In this document: positions 35,576-45,035 of the stretch, in pieces | How positions within the stretch are numbered: position 1 is the stretch's first letter | How the letters are laid out: every line of letters starts with the position of its first letter | Assembly: GCF_037996765.1 (NCBI RefSeq) | Contig: NZ_JBBNAD010000001.1 | Location: 124,001 to 188,000 of the forward strand | From: Bdellovibrio sp. GT3 | Lineage (GTDB): Bacteria; Bdellovibrionota; Bdellovibrionia; Bdellovibrionales; Bdellovibrionaceae | Direction of reading: 5' to 3' | DNA: 64,000 nt | Notes under the pieces: generated by a model | Database searches by the model: none | Told to the model about the DNA's origin: nothing | Seen by the model: the letters and a program-made list of their open reading frames with translations, nothing else | Program-made: the position numbers and the translations under genes

Positions 35576-37152
35576 GAAAACTACTACTACTCTTGATTGC
35601 AACAAGTATGGTTATGCCCGTTATGGGTGATGCGCAGACATCTCGCCAAGCACCTGCAAAACGTCCAACGACTGCACGTCCAGCGGCTCCTCGCAAAGCG
35701 CAGCCGCCGAATGCAAAAGCTCAGCTTGCCCGCGCATTGCAAATGGCCCAAAACGGTCAGTATGCAGCAGCAGCAAATAACCTGTTCACATTGGCTCGTA
35801 AACCTGAGTTGGCAGCAGAGCGTCCGCAAATTAAGTACATTCTGGGAACTATGTTGATGCAGTTGAAGCTGTATCAAACAGCAGCTTTCCAATTCGTTGA
35901 TGTGATCCGCTCCGGCAGCCCACGTTATTCAAAACCTGCGATTGAAAAACTTTCGATTGTGGCCGACGGCCTGGGTGACGATACCATTCTGAATTACGCG
36001 ATCTCTCGTGTGGATTTGAATGCCATTCCGGCAAGTCAAAAAGACATGGTTTATTTCCGTCTTGGGGAAATCCAGCGTCGTAATAAGGATTATGCCAAGG
36101 CGATTGATATGTTCAGCCGCGTTGGTGCAAACAGCTCATACTTCTATCAGGCCACGTACAACCGCGGGCTTTGTGAACTAGAGGCCAATGAAGTTCCACA
36201 GGCAATCACAGTTTTCCAAAACATGATTGATGGCCGTGCGTCCGCTCCGGTGACTGATACCAATAAGGTTCAGGCTCAGTTGGCTTTGGCACGTGCTTAC
36301 TATCAGAAGAAAGACTGGGATGCGGCGATCGAGGCATACTCTTCAGTACCTCGTGATACGCTGGCTTGGCATGATGCGATTTTTGAACAATCCTGGGCGA
36401 TGTTGCGTTCAGCGCGCTTCCGTTCAGCGATGAGTAATTTCCAAACTCTCCACTCGGCATATTACGAAGACTTTTATATGCCGGAGAGTTTACTTTTACG
36501 CGCCATCGTTTACCTCTACATCTGTAAGTACGACGAGATGGAGAAGGTTTTGAATCTGTTTGAGTCCACTTATGGACCGATCCGTTCCAAAATCGGTAAC
36601 TTCATCAAGAGCACAAACGACAATATGTACTACTATCAGGAGCTTGAAAAAGCGAAAGTCATCAAGACGACTGATAAATCCGCGAATCTTCATCTTCCAT
36701 ACATTGTTCTTAGAAACATCATGGATCAGGGTGACGTGAAGCGTGCGATGAACTACCTGGCTCGATTGAACCAGGAAAAAACGCGCGTGGAAGGCAGCCC
36801 GACATTCCGTGCATCAGCTTTGGGTCAGTATTCTTTAAAAATCCTGGCAAATCGCTCCAAGAACACGAAGCTGGCAATCGGCGATATGATGAAAGTGCAC
36901 TTGTTGAACATGCGCACAGAGCTTCATGACCTGTATGAGCAATCTGGCTTCATCCGTTACGAAATGATCAACGGAAGAAAAGAAAGCGTTAAAAAGAAAA
37001 TTGCTGGTAAAGACCTTGGTGAACAAATTGACGACAACGTGAACCGTAAGTTCTACGTCGAAAATGGGTTCCAATACTATCCGTTCCAAGGCGAGTTCTG
37101 GTTGGATGAAATCGGTAACTACCACTATCTGGGCAAACAAAGTTGCGAGTAG
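35572..37152 (+). CDS. TPR protein of the gliding cluster, GltC-like
   Basis: 526 residues with a signal peptide (ending near GDAQTS), an Ala/Pro/Arg-rich segment (QAPAKRPTTARPAAPRK), then at least eight TPR-like helical repeats (ALQMAQNGQYAAAANNLFTLA; GEIQRRNKDYAKAIDMFSRV; LALARAYYQKKDWDAAIEAYSSV). The C-terminal region (about 440-526) is less repetitive and ends in QSCE. It overlaps the barrel gene by four bases and the next TPR gene region by some bases. TPR proteins of this position (GltC) sit in the periplasm or outer membrane of Myxococcus. The assignment is by synteny. Confidence 0.78.
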   Translation: MRKLLLLLIATSMVMPVMGDAQTSRQAPAKRPTTARPAAPRKAQPPNAKAQLARALQMAQNGQYAAAANNLFTLARKPELAAERPQIKYILGTMLMQLKLYQTAAFQFVDVIRSGSPRYSKPAIEKLSIVADGLGDDTILNYAISRVDLNAIPASQKDMVYFRLGEIQRRNKDYAKAIDMFSRVGANSSYFYQATYNRGLCELEANEVPQAITVFQNMIDGRASAPVTDTNKVQAQLALARAYYQKKDWDAAIEAYSSVPRDTLAWHDAIFEQSWAMLRSARFRSAMSNFQTLHSAYYEDFYMPESLLLRAIVYLYICKYDEMEKVLNLFESTYGPIRSKIGNFIKSTNDNMYYYQELEKAKVIKTTDKSANLHLPYIVLRNIMDQGDVKRAMNYLARLNQEKTRVEGSPTFRASALGQYSLKILANRSKNTKLAIGDMMKVHLLNMRTELHDLYEQSGFIRYEMINGRKESVKKKIAGKDLGEQIDDNVNRKFYVENGFQYYPFQGEFWLDEIGNYHYLGKQSCE

Positions 37153-37157
37153 GAATT

Positions 37158-40100
37158 ATGAAATTTAACAGGCATAAACTTCTGGTCACAAGTTTAATAA
37201 CTGCATTGGTTGCGGGCTCTGTAGCCCCAGTCCATGCAGCTCCTCCGAAAAAAGGGAAGAAGGCGGCCCCTGCCAAACCTACGGCAGCTCCGTCTTCGGC
37301 TCAATCCCGTGCAAGAACGGTCGGGGAGTTGTTGGCACAAGCTGATCGCGAGAATGCCAAGGCCAAGAAGGATTCCACGGCGCTTCCAACTGCAAATCTG
37401 GGATTTGCGGCTCAGGCGAACCAAGTGAACCTGAGTGCGGTAAAACCGCCTCGCTCTTCTGAGATCATGCAGGCTCGCAGCAAGGGCGACCAAAAAGCTC
37501 AGTACGAGAAAATCCTGGATCAGCAGATTCAAGAGCTTTATAAACTGACCCAAAGATTCAAAACAAGTCCGAACCGTGGTGAGCTGTGGCTGCGCCTGGC
37601 GGAACTCTATGTTGAAAAAGCCAGTATCGTGGATTCCCGCAAGCAGGATGAGTACGATGCAAAACTACGTGCTTTCCAGGAAAAGAAAACCAACCGCAAG
37701 CCGGTTCTGGAGCTTGCTGAGGCACGTGACTACAATCGTAAAGCCGTTCAATTGTACGAATGGTTCCAGCGTGACTTTCCAAAAGATTCCAAAATGCCTC
37801 AGGCGTTATTCTTCCTTGGATACAACTACTTCGAATTGGGCGACGTAAAAAAAGGTGCTCAGTACTACGAGGATTTGACCAAGAAGTATCCAAAGTCCGC
37901 GTTCGTGGGGGAAGCTCACTTCGCCTTGGGTGAATACTATTTTGAGAATGAGAAATGGTCGGATGCTTATCGTGAATATACTTTCCTGATTAAGCAAAAA
38001 AGACACCGTTTGCACACTTTCGCGATGTATAAAGGCGGCTGGTGTTTGTTCCGTCTTGGAAAAGTACAGCAAGGTTTGGCGTATCTTGAATACATCATTA
38101 AAAGCAGCCGTCAGGAAGAGGCTGAACAGGTGGCGGGTAAAGCCGTCAATCGCACTCGCCTTGAAGGTGAGGCAATGCGTGACCTGGTCGTGTTCTATGC
38201 TGAAGGTGGTGATCCTGCCAATGCCGCGAACTATTTCGATGGTTTGATCGGTCAGGGTAGTGATCAGTATCTGGAAAGACTGGCATATCAGTACCAGGCT
38301 CGTGGAAACAAAGAAGCGTCCCGCGAAATCTTTAAGCTGTTGATTGCTCGTAATCCGACTTCGCCAAAATCTTTCGAGTTCCAGTACCAAATCGTACAGA
38401 ACTTCTTCTATGCCAAGAACACAACTCGTTTCAAAGACGAATTGTATGGCTGGGTGAAAGACTACGGCAAAGGCAGCGACTGGTTTGCGGCTAATAACAA
38501 GAACAAAGAGTTGATGGACAGTTCATATAAATTACGTGAAACAACATTGCGTAACTATATTTTGCAACAACATCAAACAGCGCAAAACTCCCGTGCCCAG
38601 TTCTCGCAAACTCAGGCCAACGAGGGTTATAAGCTTTATCTATCTGAGTTCACTGATTCTCCGTCTATTGGTGATATGCACTTCTACTACGGGGAGTTGC
38701 TATACGATATGCAACGTTACGACGAAGCTTACGCGCAATACCAATGGGTTGCTGAAAAAGCTCCGACGAGCAAATTCTATGCAAAAGCCGCTCAGAACTT
38801 GATTTTGTCAGTGGAAAAAACAATTCCGACAGACGCCGAAATGCAGAAGCGTGTTGGGAACTCCCTGGATCCGGTTCCATTGGATCCAAAAGTGGAGCGC
38901 TTTATCAAAGCTGGCAGCTGGTATGCAGCGAAGTTCCCGCAGTCTGAAAAGACTCCGGAGATCAAATTCCGTATTGGTCGTCTTTACTATCAATCGAATC
39001 ACTTCGATGAAGCGGTTAAAGTATTCCGCGACATCGTTAAGAACAATCCCAAATCCAAGTACGCGGAATACTCTGCGAACTTGATCCTGGATGTGTATAA
39101 CCTGAAAAAGGACTATGCGGGTCTGGAGAAAGTCGGAGCAGAAATGCTTGCGGTTCCATCCATTGCAGCATCGCCAGTGGGTAAAGATATCAAAGGGGTT
39201 ATGGAAAAAGCCTCTTTCAAAAAGGGTCAGGATCTGGAAGGGCAAAAGAAATTTGCGGAGTCCGCGCAAGCATACGAAGGATTTGCGAAAACAAATCCGG
39301 GATCCAATCTGGCGACGACGGCAATGTACAATGCTGGTATCAATTACGAGCGCGCCGGCCAAAACGGCATGGCTATTGCCGCATATAAAGGCATTTTGTC
39401 ATCCAAGGATCCAGAGGCTGAAAAGCTAAAACCTAAAGTTCGCAGATTCCTGGCAAAACAGTATCAGGATTCAGCGCAGTTTGAAGAGGCAGCCAAGCTT
39501 TACAAACAACTTGCTTTGGAAGCACCGAAAGATCCGTTGTCTCCGAACATGATGTTTAATGCTGCAGTATTGTACGATGCTTTGGGTCGCAGTGATGAGG
39601 CTATCCGCGCATACACTGAGTTCACGAAAATGAACAAGAAACGCAGTGAAAACGTGGAAGTCCTTTATAGCATCGCGACGATCCATCGTAAGGCGGATCA
39701 AAAAGGTGCGGCAATTCGCAACTATATGGAATATGTCGAAACTGGTGGTCGTGATCAGGAAAAAGTGGTCGAGAGTGCTTATTGGGTTTACGAGCTGTCC
39801 AAAGAAGTGGGTGCGATCACTCGCTCCAAAGAATGGGCTGGCAAAGTTGTATCGATCCAAAGACGTTTTGCTCCTAACAAAAAAGGCCCGGGCGCTTCTT
39901 ACGCTGCCAAGCTGAAGTTTGCGGATGCAATGACGACGTTTAAGGAAATGCGCTCAATCAACTTCCCGGCGAACCCTGCCAAGCAAAAAGCTGCGGCTGA
40001 CAGAAAGATTGGTTTGTTGACAAAGCTTTCCGGTGAGCTGGTGGATGTGATCAAGTACGACAGTGCCGAGGAGATTATCAGTTCTTTGGCGCTATTGGGT

Positions 40101-40391
40101 GATGCCAATACAAACATGGCTCAGGCGATCACAAACGCACCATTGCCTGGTGGTTTGAATCCAGAAGAAACGAAGCAGTACAAGGCGGGCGTCGAAAAAT
40201 TCGCGGAACCTTTTGTGGGTAAAGCGAAGGACTCTTACAAGGCCTGCGTGGATCGTGCATGGGAACTTGAAGCATATAATGATGCTTACCGTGCCGCCCT
40301 GGACTACATGAGCAAAGTGGACCCGGTTAACTACTACAACGGTGGTGAAGTCGGCTCTGAACTTCGTCTGGTGAATTGGATGGGTCAATAA
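37158..40391 (+). CDS. Large TPR protein of the gliding cluster, AgmU/GltD-like
   Basis: 1077 residues from ATG 37158 (AGGA upstream); the frame extends to a TTG at 37143 inside the previous gene. A signal peptide (VAGSVAPVHAA) is followed by Lys/Ala/Pro-rich linkers, then a long array of TPR-like repeats (LFFLGYNYFELGDVKKGAQYYEDL; MFNAAVLYDALGRSDEAIRAYTEF). In M. xanthus, AgmU (GltD) is a large periplasmic TPR protein that connects inner-membrane and outer-membrane parts of the gliding complex. The same placement between barrels/GltC and GltE supports that role. The stop TAA shares one base with the next start. Confidence 0.85.
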   Translation: MKFNRHKLLVTSLITALVAGSVAPVHAAPPKKGKKAAPAKPTAAPSSAQSRARTVGELLAQADRENAKAKKDSTALPTANLGFAAQANQVNLSAVKPPRSSEIMQARSKGDQKAQYEKILDQQIQELYKLTQRFKTSPNRGELWLRLAELYVEKASIVDSRKQDEYDAKLRAFQEKKTNRKPVLELAEARDYNRKAVQLYEWFQRDFPKDSKMPQALFFLGYNYFELGDVKKGAQYYEDLTKKYPKSAFVGEAHFALGEYYFENEKWSDAYREYTFLIKQKRHRLHTFAMYKGGWCLFRLGKVQQGLAYLEYIIKSSRQEEAEQVAGKAVNRTRLEGEAMRDLVVFYAEGGDPANAANYFDGLIGQGSDQYLERLAYQYQARGNKEASREIFKLLIARNPTSPKSFEFQYQIVQNFFYAKNTTRFKDELYGWVKDYGKGSDWFAANNKNKELMDSSYKLRETTLRNYILQQHQTAQNSRAQFSQTQANEGYKLYLSEFTDSPSIGDMHFYYGELLYDMQRYDEAYAQYQWVAEKAPTSKFYAKAAQNLILSVEKTIPTDAEMQKRVGNSLDPVPLDPKVERFIKAGSWYAAKFPQSEKTPEIKFRIGRLYYQSNHFDEAVKVFRDIVKNNPKSKYAEYSANLILDVYNLKKDYAGLEKVGAEMLAVPSIAASPVGKDIKGVMEKASFKKGQDLEGQKKFAESAQAYEGFAKTNPGSNLATTAMYNAGINYERAGQNGMAIAAYKGILSSKDPEAEKLKPKVRRFLAKQYQDSAQFEEAAKLYKQLALEAPKDPLSPNMMFNAAVLYDALGRSDEAIRAYTEFTKMNKKRSENVEVLYSIATIHRKADQKGAAIRNYMEYVETGGRDQEKVVESAYWVYELSKEVGAITRSKEWAGKVVSIQRRFAPNKKGPGASYAAKLKFADAMTTFKEMRSINFPANPAKQKAAADRKIGLLTKLSGELVDVIKYDSAEEIISSLALLGDANTNMAQAITNAPLPGGLNPEETKQYKAGVEKFAEPFVGKAKDSYKACVDRAWELEAYNDAYRAALDYMSKVDPVNYYNGGEVGSELRLVNWMGQ

Positions 40392-41245
40392 TGAAAAAGT
40401 ATCTATTGTTAACAGTTCTATTTATTGCCGCATGTTCTTCCACTCCGAAATCCAACGAGAGTTCAGAAGACATGATGGGTATGGACAGCGTGGCAGATGC
40501 TCCAATGCCGGAAGCTCCGGCTGCGGAAAAAGCGCCAGAGCCAGAGCCGGAAGCTCCGAAAGCGGCTCCTGTCGCATCCTCTCAGTACTCGAATTTAAAT
40601 TCTGCGATTAAATCCCAGAATGACGAGGGGATCTATCGTGCGGCCACGGATATTCTGGCACAAAATGGCAACGATGCCCGTGCTCTGAATGCCCTGGCGA
40701 TGTACCACTTCAAAAAGAGTCGTTTTGATCTGTCCCGCTATCTGTTGAGCAAAGCCATCGGTGCAAATCCGAATATGGCCGAGCTTTACTCAAATTTGGG
40801 TGTGGTCCAGTTGGCGCAGAATGAAAGACGTGAGGCGATCAAATCCTTCAAGAAAGCTCTTTCAATCAATTCGATGGAGCCTGTTGCTTCTGCAAACGTA
40901 GGTTCCATTTACGTCCAGGAGAAAGACTATAAAAAAGCTCTTTTGACTCTGGAAGTTGCTTACAGTCGTGGTGTGAAAGATCCACGAGTGATGAACAATT
41001 ATGCAGTGGCATTAACTGCTACAGGCAGTTACGACAAAGCCGCCGACCTATACAAGAAAGTCGTCAAAGAGGACAGCAACAACCGTGAGGCGATGCTGAA
41101 CTACGCTATTCTTCTTGTCGACAAAATGGAAAAATATAAGGACGGTCTGGACGTTATCAGCAGACTAAAGTTCGTGGGTGGACCGGCAGGGTCGAGTAAT
41201 AAAATAAATGCTTTGGAGAACAAGGCCAAAGCAGGTTTAAAATAA
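40391..41245 (+). CDS. gltE: TPR lipoprotein of the gliding cluster, AglT/GltE-like
   Basis: 284 residues from ATG 40391. Lipoprotein signal with lipobox IAAC, then a Pro/Ala/Glu-rich segment (EAPAAEKAPEPEPEAPK), then several TPR repeats (ALAMYHFKKSRFDLSRYLLSKAIGANP; LGVVQLAQNERREAIKSFKKAL). M. xanthus AglT (GltE) is an outer-membrane TPR lipoprotein needed for gliding. The name rests on order and architecture. Confidence 0.8.
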   Translation: MKKYLLLTVLFIAACSSTPKSNESSEDMMGMDSVADAPMPEAPAAEKAPEPEPEAPKAAPVASSQYSNLNSAIKSQNDEGIYRAATDILAQNGNDARALNALAMYHFKKSRFDLSRYLLSKAIGANPNMAELYSNLGVVQLAQNERREAIKSFKKALSINSMEPVASANVGSIYVQEKDYKKALLTLEVAYSRGVKDPRVMNNYAVALTATGSYDKAADLYKKVVKEDSNNREAMLNYAILLVDKMEKYKDGLDVISRLKFVGGPAGSSNKINALENKAKAGLK

Positions 41246-41268
41246 GTTAATCCTCGAGGGAGTGAACC

Positions 41269-41538
41269 ATGTTGCGAGTAATAAAATACATATCTTTGCT
41301 TGGAATCATATCCATGGCTTGCAATTTTGCTTACGCACAAGATGCTAAGAAAGAGCGTAAAGCAACACTGAACTTCGAAGATGAATTGGTTGAAGGGGGC
41401 ACTCAAAAACCAGAGTTGTCCTATCTCTTCCAAAAGAAAAATTTCAATTATAAAAGATTGATCAAGTTAAGGGAAAACTTCATTCCTGAGATGAGAAAAT
41501 CAGCAGAAGACATTCAGCGAGTTCGAGGTAGTAATTGA
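41269..41538 (+). CDS. Small secreted gliding protein, CglF-like
   Basis: 89 residues with a signal peptide (cut near AYAQD). The mature sequence has the motif TLNFEDELVEGGTQKPELSY followed by KRLIKLRENFIPEMRKS, which I recall from small gliding proteins annotated CglF in deltaproteobacteria. The assignment is from memory. It sits between gltE and the FHA protein and overlaps the next start by four bases. Confidence 0.65.
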   Translation: MLRVIKYISLLGIISMACNFAYAQDAKKERKATLNFEDELVEGGTQKPELSYLFQKKNFNYKRLIKLRENFIPEMRKSAEDIQRVRGSN

Positions 41539-43766
41539 GATCGCCGTTAATATTCAGAATCTTTAAGGATAACCAACTTATTGGAGTGAAGCAGTTCGAT
41601 CAGGATCAGATCGTAATTGGTCACTCTGAGGAAGTTCATGTCGACCTGGATGGTGACGGAGTTTCTCCGATTCACTGTTTGTTGGAGAGACGTGATGCCG
41701 GATACTATATCTGTGACTTGGGATCCCAAACCGGAACATTCAAAAATGGCCAGGCCATTCTTGATGAAAGCATTACTTCAGGCGATGAAGTGAATGTAGG
41801 TCCGTTCAAAATTGTATTCTTTCTTGGAGTGCCAAAACCAAAAGGTCCGCCTCCAGGCGAAGTGAAAATGGAAGATGCTGCGGCAGTTCCGGTTCCACCG
41901 GTTGAACCGCCAGTCGCGCCAGCTGTGATGGCTGCTCCGCCACCAGCTCCAGTAGCAACTGAGACGGTGACTGTGGCTCCTGTCGCTCCTCCTCCAGTGG
42001 AACCACCGGCAGCTCAAAAAGCTGAACCTGTTGCACCTCCACCACCAGCGGCTGAGAAAAAAGAAGAAGTTAAAGTTGCGATTCCAACTGTAATGCCGGT
42101 GATTGATGAAAAAGCACCAGCAGCTCCGGTTGTGACTGCGGCAGCTCCAGCGGCGACGCCATCTCGTCCGGAGATCCGTCCCGGTAAAGTTTCTTTCAAG
42201 AAAGACAAAAAGAAAAAAACCTTTGCTCCTCCAAGTGAGGTAAAGGATTTGAAATCTTATTTGAAGCCGGGCAAAGGCCCAACGGTTCAGGTTATCGTTG
42301 CTTGGAAAGAGCGCGTACTGAATACGTATAACTTCAAAGGCAATCAGCCGGTCAGAGTGAACCTGGGTGAGGATAAACCTGACAGCATTGCGCTGCCAGA
42401 AGGTATTCTGCCAAAGGGCTTCCAAATTCTGGACATGGCGGGTGGTCTGAAAGTTAATACCACTGCCGAAACCAAAATCGAACTAATCGGTGCGACAGGT
42501 TCTGTCAGTGTCGAGGAATTGGAAAAATCAGGGCGCGCGCAAAAAGCCGGCGCTGGTTATTCCGTTCGCGTTGATCAAAACGAAATGCTTTGCCTGACAT
42601 TGCCAGGTGGAATGATTGAACTTTACGTTCGTTTCGTTCCTCAGGCTCCGATTGTGCCTATCACGAACGTGATGCTATCCGGTTCTGAATTGACTGGATT
42701 GGTGATGTCGATGGTTATCGTCGGATTGCTTGCGCTGTATATCTCCGCAACAACACCGGATGACTGGGAAGAAAATAAGCAAGAGGACGTGCAGCGTATT
42801 GCTCAGGTTATTTTTGACAAGACGCCAACGCCTCCGCCAAAGCCGACTCCTGAGCCGAAGCCGCCAGAGCCGTCTCCGACTCCGGTACAACAACCAACTC
42901 CGACACCAACTCCAAGAAAAGTTGTCGTGTCTGACAAGGACAAAACGGCTCAACAGAAAAAGCCCGAGAACAAACCTCAGTTGGCGCAAAAAGCCCAGAC
43001 TGCGGCTCGCGCAAGCGAAGTGGCGCCTAAAGAAACCAAAGATCGTACTAAGAAGTTCACTTCCACTCGCCAGGGTGGCGCAGTGAAAATGGGTGAAACT
43101 GCCAGTGCGAATGCTCAGTCCAAGAACAAGGATCTGTCCAAAGTGGGTCTGTTCAGCGCTTTCGGTGGCGGCGGTAACCGTGGTTCCATCGACAAAGCTT
43201 ACTCCGGTCAGGGCGAAGTTTTGGGTATGGCCGATCGTGCAACCGGTACTTCCGGTATGAATGAAAACAGAGCGGGTGATGATCTTGGTTCGAAATTCAA
43301 AGACTCTGGTGCCGGTGGTAAAGGTACTGCGACTCAAGGTATCGCAGGTATCGGAACCAAGGGTCGTGGGTCAGGCCAATCAGCTTACGGTGCTTCGGAA
43401 GGTTTCGGTTCGAAATCCCAAGTGGCAATCGAAGGCGGCGGTATGGAAGAGTCGTTTGACGGTACCATCGATAAAGAGGCTATCCGTCGTGTGATTCGTG
43501 CCAAGCTTCACGAAGTTAAGAGCTGCTACGAAAGAGCACTTAACACTGTTGCGAAAGGCACTCGTTTAGAGGGTAAAGTGATCCTGGGCTGGGAAATCGT
43601 GGCACAAGGTCAGGCTCGTAACGTGGTGGTGAAGAGTTCTTCTCTTGGTAACAAACAAGTGGAGAATTGTATCAGAGATCGTTTGGCAAGTTGGACATTC
43701 CCGGAACCTCCAGCAGGTCTCGTGGCAGTGATCGAAGCTTATCCATTCGTTCTGAACCAACAGTAG
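41535..43766 (+). CDS. FHA/TonB-like gliding protein, GltG (PglI)-like
   Basis: 743 residues, TTG start overlapping the previous stop. An N-terminal FHA domain (about 20-95: VIGHSEEVHVDLDGDGVSPIHCLLE, GSQTGTFKNG) is followed by a long Pro/Ala-rich segment, a second folded region (240-370), one membrane helix (about 385-408: LTGLVMSMVIVGLLALYIS) and a Gly/Ser/Lys-rich periplasmic linker. The C-terminal TonB-like domain matches the AgmX/PglI pattern: AIRRVIRAKLHEVKSCYERAL, then GKVILGWEIVAQGQ, then CIRDRLASWTFPEPPAG. It bridges a cytoplasmic phosphopeptide signal to periplasmic parts. The FHA domain argues for GltG rather than GltJ. Confidence 0.85.
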   Translation: MRSPLIFRIFKDNQLIGVKQFDQDQIVIGHSEEVHVDLDGDGVSPIHCLLERRDAGYYICDLGSQTGTFKNGQAILDESITSGDEVNVGPFKIVFFLGVPKPKGPPPGEVKMEDAAAVPVPPVEPPVAPAVMAAPPPAPVATETVTVAPVAPPPVEPPAAQKAEPVAPPPPAAEKKEEVKVAIPTVMPVIDEKAPAAPVVTAAAPAATPSRPEIRPGKVSFKKDKKKKTFAPPSEVKDLKSYLKPGKGPTVQVIVAWKERVLNTYNFKGNQPVRVNLGEDKPDSIALPEGILPKGFQILDMAGGLKVNTTAETKIELIGATGSVSVEELEKSGRAQKAGAGYSVRVDQNEMLCLTLPGGMIELYVRFVPQAPIVPITNVMLSGSELTGLVMSMVIVGLLALYISATTPDDWEENKQEDVQRIAQVIFDKTPTPPPKPTPEPKPPEPSPTPVQQPTPTPTPRKVVVSDKDKTAQQKKPENKPQLAQKAQTAARASEVAPKETKDRTKKFTSTRQGGAVKMGETASANAQSKNKDLSKVGLFSAFGGGGNRGSIDKAYSGQGEVLGMADRATGTSGMNENRAGDDLGSKFKDSGAGGKGTATQGIAGIGTKGRGSGQSAYGASEGFGSKSQVAIEGGGMEESFDGTIDKEAIRRVIRAKLHEVKSCYERALNTVAKGTRLEGKVILGWEIVAQGQARNVVVKSSSLGNKQVENCIRDRLASWTFPEPPAGLVAVIEAYPFVLNQQ

Positions 43767-43815
43767 ATTTTAAAGTAAAAGAATTAAATAAGTTACTCTA
43801 ATAGGAGGAGTTTCC

Positions 43816-44532
43816 GTGAACCCAACAGACGCAGCAGCAGCAGCAACAAACGCAGCAACTAACGTAGCAGTGCAAGTTGCAACCGGTGATAATATGAATT
43901 TCATTCAACGTGCCTTCCATGAGGGTGGATTCGTGATGTACATCATTGCGGCAATCTTCATCATGTCGATCATGGTTATCGTTGACCGTATTATGAAGTT
44001 GAAAAACTTGAACGTGGATAAAAAAGAATTCACGGATCAGATTTTCCGCATGGTGGTGGCAGGCGATCTTCGCCAGGCTATTTCTTATTGCGACGCTCGC
44101 CCAGCAGCTTTGACGAACACAGTTAAAGCCGGTCTTGTGCAAGCAATGAACAAACGCCCGGATGAAGAAATCCAAGTGGCGATGGATGCAGCAGTTATGA
44201 GAGAGATGCCAAAAGTTGAGGGTTGGGTTTCCTTCCTTGCAGTTTTCGGTAATATCGCCGTTCTTGCGGGTCTATTGGGTACGATCGTAGGTATGATCGG
44301 GTCATTTAAGGCCGTGGCGGTTGCGGATCCTGCGACTAAATCCATCGAACTTTCAAAAGGTATCTCGCATGCCCTGAACTGTACGGCATTCGGTCTTTTG
44401 GTTTCGATTCTTTGTATCGTTGCTTACGGTTTGTTCCAGCATCGTATTCAAAAAACTGAGAACGAAGTTGTTGAAACCAGCATGAGTCTTTTGAATCTGG
44501 TTGTAGCAAACAGAGAAAAAATCAGAGATTAA
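43816..44532 (+). CDS. aglR: TolQ/ExbB/MotA-like motor protein AglR
   Basis: 238 residues, GTG start with a very strong AGGAGGAG upstream. Three membrane helices: MYIIAAIFIMSIMVIVDRIM; FLAVFGNIAVLAGLLGTIVGMIGSF; and a third near ALNCTAFGLLVSILCIVAYGLF. The LGTIVGM motif and Thr residues in helices 2 and 3 are typical of the TolQ/ExbB family. With two TolR-like partners it forms the proton-driven gliding motor. The gene order FHA protein, aglR, aglQ, aglS is as expected. Confidence 0.9.
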   Translation: MNPTDAAAAATNAATNVAVQVATGDNMNFIQRAFHEGGFVMYIIAAIFIMSIMVIVDRIMKLKNLNVDKKEFTDQIFRMVVAGDLRQAISYCDARPAALTNTVKAGLVQAMNKRPDEEIQVAMDAAVMREMPKVEGWVSFLAVFGNIAVLAGLLGTIVGMIGSFKAVAVADPATKSIELSKGISHALNCTAFGLLVSILCIVAYGLFQHRIQKTENEVVETSMSLLNLVVANREKIRD

Positions 44533-44558
44533 TTTTTTTGAGAGTTTAGAGGTTTAGC

Positions 44559-45035
44559 ATGGCTCACATAGAAGAGGGTGGCAAAGGCGGCAGGGCGAAG
44601 AATATCGAGTTGAATCTCGTGCCTGTCATTGACTTGATGAGCGTACTTATTACGTTCCTCTTGATCTCCGCCGTTTGGACTCAAATCTCTATGATTCAAA
44701 TTGGTAGTTCCTTGTACGGTAAGAAATCCGACACTCAGCCAAATCCGACTCCTCCGCCAAATGCGGATGTGGTGTTGAAGGTGGACGTGAAGCCTGTTGG
44801 TTATGTTTTAACTGTTGGGAAACAAGTCATCAGTCTTCCGATGCAAGCGGGACAATTTGACGATGCGGGCCTCATTGCGCAACTTCAAAGAGTTAAACAA
44901 ATCTATCCAGAAAAAGTGGATGCAATCCTGACGATGGCAGATGATCTGCCATACGAGCAATTGATCAAAGCAATGGATAATTGCCTGATCTCAGGATTTA
45001 GTGCGATTTCAGTCGCAACAGGAGCGCCTCAATAA
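44559..45035 (+). CDS. aglQ: TolR/ExbD-like motor protein (first)
   Basis: 158 residues. One membrane helix (NLVPVIDLMSVLITFLLISAVW) carries the conserved Asp in the VPVIDLM motif, which is needed for proton flow in TolR/ExbD. The periplasmic part has the family end pattern YEQLIKAMDNCLISGFSAISVAT. M. xanthus has two TolR-like gliding proteins, AglQ and AglS. Which of the two this one matches is inferred from order only. Confidence 0.85.
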   Translation: MAHIEEGGKGGRAKNIELNLVPVIDLMSVLITFLLISAVWTQISMIQIGSSLYGKKSDTQPNPTPPPNADVVLKVDVKPVGYVLTVGKQVISLPMQAGQFDDAGLIAQLQRVKQIYPEKVDAILTMADDLPYEQLIKAMDNCLISGFSAISVATGAPQ